Source: Rhodospirillaceae bacterium (lineage in GTDB: Bacteria > Pseudomonadota > Alphaproteobacteria > Rhodospirillales > JABHCV01). From it: 64,000 nucleotides of DNA. Under the pieces are notes generated by a model. The model was not told the DNA's origin and did not search any database. It was given only the letters and a program-made list of their open reading frames with translations. The position numbers were made by a program, and so were the translations under genes. The stretch covers positions 84,406 to 148,405 of the forward strand of contig JABJHA010000021.1 in assembly GCA_018662005.1 (NCBI GenBank), given 5' to 3'. Shown piece by piece: positions 60,918 through 64,000 of this stretch (its first letter is position 1; the number at the start of each line of letters is the position of its first letter).

Positions 60918-63474
60918 TCCCCGTTCCTTTGATCGTCAATGGAGTATTCTTCTGCACTTTACATTTTATGTTGGTTCCGTCGGGGAGTTTACCCTCGAAG
61001 TACAGATGAGCGCAGGCTGAAAAAGCGCTTACATATTCAAAACTTTGTGGGAATGCCTTCAGCGATCCCAGTCCAATCGTCGCCGATGTGGCGATCGGTA
61101 CACCGGTATTTTGGTCATTGATAAGGACGATTTGGATATTCTCCCCACTCACAGTGTTGAAACGGATGGGCTTCCCTACCGATACTGGAGTGCTCAGCCA
61201 ACGCCCATTTTTGTTCAACAAACCTATGGCAAGGCGTCCGGTATCAGTTTCCACCGGCACTTCAAGCTCAAAATTTTGTCCCTGCGGGAGAGAGAAGGGG
61301 GGGCTGATTACCTGATAGTTCCAGGGGCTATTGTCCCCATCGAATCGCATTCGACCGTCGTCGGAAATATGTGTTGCCACTGCGTCCGTTGCGGCTTGCC
61401 ATTTGCGAACCGGTGGTAGTGGGTGCAAAACATAGGCAGTGGCCCTTGGCTCAACGCGGCGTAGCGAGATCACTGACATGCGTGCCCCGGGCGTCTGTTT
61501 TGTAAGGGCCAGATAAAGCGGGCCACCATCGTAATGCAGCACCATGGAAATTCGGTCTTCATTTGCGAATACCGGTCGTTCGTCAAACTGGAACCCCAGA
61601 TCGTTAAAAAGTGAGATAATCGGGTTGGCGCTGTTAAAGGCAGACAAAGCTCCCGGCCTGTCATCTGGGTTCTGCCCATCCAGGGCCAAGTCGATCACAT
61701 ATGTGCCGGTGGCCAAGGGCGATTCCAATTTAAGAGTATGCACGGCTGTAACCGTAATATTGGCGATAGGGGTAGAAATGCGCACCGGTTCGGCTTCACG
61801 GAATGTGACCGCCAACGGTTCACTGAAATCGAACTCGTCCACCCATTGCTGTCCAATGGCGATGGAAAAAGAAGGAGACCGCCGATGACTGTCATTTTTG
61901 TCCTGTGCACGATAGACATAGGTAGAGCCATAGGGAAAGCCATCGATAATGGCTGACACCACATATTTAACGCCAAATAATTTTGTCATGTCATAAAAGA
62001 CATTATAGTCGTTATTGAATGTCGACCATGTGTACTGTGATTTGACGTCGCCTTGAAGAACCAGCCACTCGGGTGCCAATGCCGGATATTGGTCCTCAGC
62101 GATATATTGCAGCAAATGTTTTAAGTCGAATTGCTGAATAAGCTGAACTCTTTTGCCGCTTTCAATGCCAAATCTCATCGGCCCCAGAACCCGCGCAGAC
62201 ACCGGCATTGTTTCGAATACACGATTGCTATACGCCGTGAAATTGACATTATTGCGCCCAGCCAGTGACCAGTGCGGCGGCGAAGTCAATGCAGTTTGTG
62301 ATGACCACAGAGCAACGACTGCCAAGGTTGGAACAGCCGCAATTTCGATTTGCAAAAATCTGGAATAGCGGGCAGAGGCGGTAGCCAGGAATACAGCTAC
62401 ACCGGCCGCTGCAGCCCAGGCTGACGAGACTTGTAGCAGCAGAATATAACCACTGTGAAAGTTCGGGTACAATCCCAAGCTTAGCGCGTAGAACGCGAAC
62501 AGAAGCAATGCTGGTAGGAACAGAAAACTCATCAATTTAAACCGGGGTTGACGACGCACAAGGGCAAGGGTCACCAGCCCCATCGCAACACCCCCTACCA
62601 AGAATATCTTGTACAAACGGTTCAGGCCATCCCAGAAACCAGATATCAAATGACGCTCAAAAATTGATGGATAGTCAAAAACTCTATCCGAAGCCGGAAA
62701 ACCCGACAACATGCTCTTATAACTAGTGACATAGGCGTAAAGTCGTTCGACCTGCCAGTCGAAAAGTTGGAAGAATACTAGGAATCCAATAACGCCACCC
62801 ATCAAAGGCCACCAGATAGATTTGGCGGCTTGCCAACGATTAGGCGCTGGCGCGACGCACCAACCAAGCCACAAGAAGATGAACCAAGGCACTATGCTCC
62901 AGGCGATCAGATGCTGGGTTGCAGCACTAGCGGCCAGAAAGGCACCTACCAACCACCACAACGGTTTGTCAGTGTGGATGGCTTTTGAGACAGCTGCCAG
63001 ACTGCCGAAGGCTAGCAGGGAAACAAAAATGTCAGGCCGAACCATCGGCCATTGCACCGACCAGAACAGTTGGAATAGGGCGATAGCCAACAGCAAGACA
63101 GCCGCTCGAGAGGTGGGTCCGAACACGTAGAATGCCAAGACAGTGACGACCGCAAGGCTGGCTGGATGTAGCGCCCGCATCATCACCAGCGGAGAGTCAA
63201 ACAACCAAGTCAGTAAAGAACCTGCGTAGAAATAAATAGGGCCAAAGTTGAAAAAGGTTTCGTCGCGAAGCAGTCCGAAGTTGATGGGACTTGTAAGAAA
63301 GGCATAGCGTCCAGTTTCGGATAATGCCACCGCTACGTTCGCCAATCCGTCGTCAGTAGAGACATAAGGAGCATGCTCTATCATTCTAAAGAACAAATGG
63401 GCGGTGACGGCTAGCAAGGAAAAGCTTCCGACAATCAAACTTGATTTGGTGATGAAATTTTGAATGGGCTTCAT
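60910..63474 (-). CDS. GT-C-like integral membrane glycosyltransferase with C-terminal beta domain
   Basis: An 854-residue protein. About twelve membrane segments fill residues 10-410. The first external loop has STDDGLANVAVALSETGRYA and, further along, NFGPIYFYAGSLLTWLF, similar to ArnT/GT39-type transferases that use polyprenyl-phosphate sugars. The C-terminal 440 residues are periplasmic and beta-rich and end with NYQVISPPFSLPQGQNFELE, LAIGLLNKNGRWLSTPV and IQIVLINDQNTG, the same domain as in the two 626-residue neighbours. It may transfer a modified sugar to a glycan or lipid acceptor at the outer face of the inner membrane. Confidence 0.78.
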   Translation of the reverse strand: MKPIQNFITKSSLIVGSFSLLAVTAHLFFRMIEHAPYVSTDDGLANVAVALSETGRYAFLTSPINFGLLRDETFFNFGPIYFYAGSLLTWLFDSPLVMMRALHPASLAVVTVLAFYVFGPTSRAAVLLLAIALFQLFWSVQWPMVRPDIFVSLLAFGSLAAVSKAIHTDKPLWWLVGAFLAASAATQHLIAWSIVPWFIFLWLGWCVAPAPNRWQAAKSIWWPLMGGVIGFLVFFQLFDWQVERLYAYVTSYKSMLSGFPASDRVFDYPSIFERHLISGFWDGLNRLYKIFLVGGVAMGLVTLALVRRQPRFKLMSFLFLPALLLFAFYALSLGLYPNFHSGYILLLQVSSAWAAAAGVAVFLATASARYSRFLQIEIAAVPTLAVVALWSSQTALTSPPHWSLAGRNNVNFTAYSNRVFETMPVSARVLGPMRFGIESGKRVQLIQQFDLKHLLQYIAEDQYPALAPEWLVLQGDVKSQYTWSTFNNDYNVFYDMTKLFGVKYVVSAIIDGFPYGSTYVYRAQDKNDSHRRSPSFSIAIGQQWVDEFDFSEPLAVTFREAEPVRISTPIANITVTAVHTLKLESPLATGTYVIDLALDGQNPDDRPGALSAFNSANPIISLFNDLGFQFDERPVFANEDRISMVLHYDGGPLYLALTKQTPGARMSVISLRRVEPRATAYVLHPLPPVRKWQAATDAVATHISDDGRMRFDGDNSPWNYQVISPPFSLPQGQNFELEVPVETDTGRLAIGLLNKNGRWLSTPVSVGKPIRFNTVSGENIQIVLINDQNTGVPIATSATIGLGSLKAFPQSFEYVSAFSACAHLYFEGKLPDGTNIKCKVQKNTPLTIKGTGNE

Positions 63475-63932
63475 GGTGTCGAAAGGTTATCCTGGTTTGT
63501 TTGTCGAAAGCCTAATTTGTTTGAAAAGAATTGCAATTTTCTTGCCGACTCTAGATAGCCAACCATTTTGCTGCCTGTAGCCAGTGGCCACTAGGAAATT
63601 GTCCCAGTTGTTCCATTTTAGCGGTTACTTTCAGAATTTTCCGCCGCCAATTATCCATAAAATCTGATTGCAAAATAACAGAAAAGTGCTGCAAGAATCC
63701 CTCCGTAACACATTATCAAAATATTGCCAAATCTGACAATTCTAACATTTGCAAACACATGAGGAGGGTAGAATGGTAGCAATAAAATTGGAGAGCGTAT
63801 TCGGTTGCAAAATGAATTTTCCTAAGAGGAAAAAATGAATATCAAAAGTGCAAAGAAGCATGGTAATGCTCCCAATTTTTAGCGGTACAAATGAGTAGAA
63901 TTTTCTCGTAATGTTTTTTGAGGAGATTCAAC
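63475..63932. other. Gene-free stretch before the IS3-type element
   Basis: AT-rich with no supported gene. Two similar short stretches, near 63600 (GTCCCAGTTGTTCCATTTTA) and near 63866 (GCTCCCAATTTTTAGCGG), both resemble IS3-type left ends; the second is likely the true edge of the element beginning at 63933. Confidence 0.4.
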
Positions 63933-64000
63933 ATGAAACAATCACGTTATTCTGACAGCCAGATCATCGCTATTTTGAAGCAGGCTGAGGCCGGTTCAAC
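63933..64000 (+). CDS. IS3-family transposase OrfA, N-terminus only
   Basis: Starts ATG at 63933 behind GAGGAG and reads MKQSRYSDSQIIAILKQAEA before the window ends. This is the standard opening of the helix-turn-helix OrfA of IS3-family elements. The rest lies outside the window, so intactness cannot be judged. Confidence 0.88.
   Translation, partial: MKQSRYSDSQIIAILKQAEAGS

Noticed and set aside
1..64000. CRISPR array
   Set aside because: No series of regularly spaced short repeats was seen on either strand, and no cas-like protein is encoded.
1..64000. Rho-independent terminators
   Set aside because: Gene ends were scanned by eye; no GC-rich hairpin followed by a clear T run was convincing enough to annotate.

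Overview
The window looks like a chromosomal segment of an alphaproteobacterium, most likely of the Rhodospirillales type. This is judged from the flavour of the housekeeping proteins and from the neighbourhood secA / parvulin isomerase / argJ / mutT; no database search was possible. Three zones can be separated: a conserved housekeeping zone (1-9520), a small tRNA-associated insertion followed by signalling genes (9689-14604), and a roughly 49 kb surface-glycan zone (14760-63474) that carries insertion sequence relics and ends in an IS3-family element at the window edge.

Housekeeping zone. An RND efflux permease (cut by the window start) and its membrane fusion protein lie on the minus strand next to secA. 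A divergent plus-strand run follows: parvulin-type peptidyl-prolyl isomerase, argJ, mutT and a MoCF/CinA-like domain protein, the last ones translationally coupled. A tRNA-Leu(UAA) gene comes next.

Mini-island. The last 67 nt of tRNA-Leu are repeated exactly 1350 bp downstream. Between the two copies lie only a short Asn/Ser-rich single-membrane-segment protein and a SEFIR/TIR-like protein. No integrase is present. It reads as a minimal tRNA-targeted cargo island with a candidate two-gene defence or signalling pair. Beyond it are a DUF3047-PAS-PAS-histidine kinase chimera, a YHS protein and a degenerate receiver protein.

Glycan zone. It contains a UDP-GlcNAc dehydrogenase (WbpA-like), an SxtJ / DUF5989 / carbamoyltransferase triad, and a bi-domain oxidoreductase. 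It also has glycosyltransferases, two WbpD/WbpB-like pairs, several DegT-family aminotransferases and a WbpI/WecB-like epimerase. Together these can supply UDP-diacetamido-uronic acids (Wbp pathway). A tight operon (27404-39805) combines a carrier protein, SDR, two adenylating enzymes, GNAT-like protein, methyltransferase, DPM1-like glycosyltransferase, aminotransferase, deacetylase-like protein, acyltransferase and AsnB. That gene set suggests making an activated acyl or amide group and mounting it on an aminosugar. A second carrier protein sits beside an ArnD-like deformylase and a B12-radical SAM enzyme (43140-46119). The right end holds two near-identical large membrane proteins in direct orientation, flanking a deacetylase plus sugar N-formyltransferase pair, next to a GT-C-like transferase.

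Decay and exchange are visible: an amber-interrupted radical SAM gene, a shredded DegT aminotransferase, an inactive IS630-type element with TA-flanked ends, an orphan IS630 end and a small broken gene. No Wzx flippase, Wzy polymerase or ABC exporter is visible here, so export must be encoded elsewhere.
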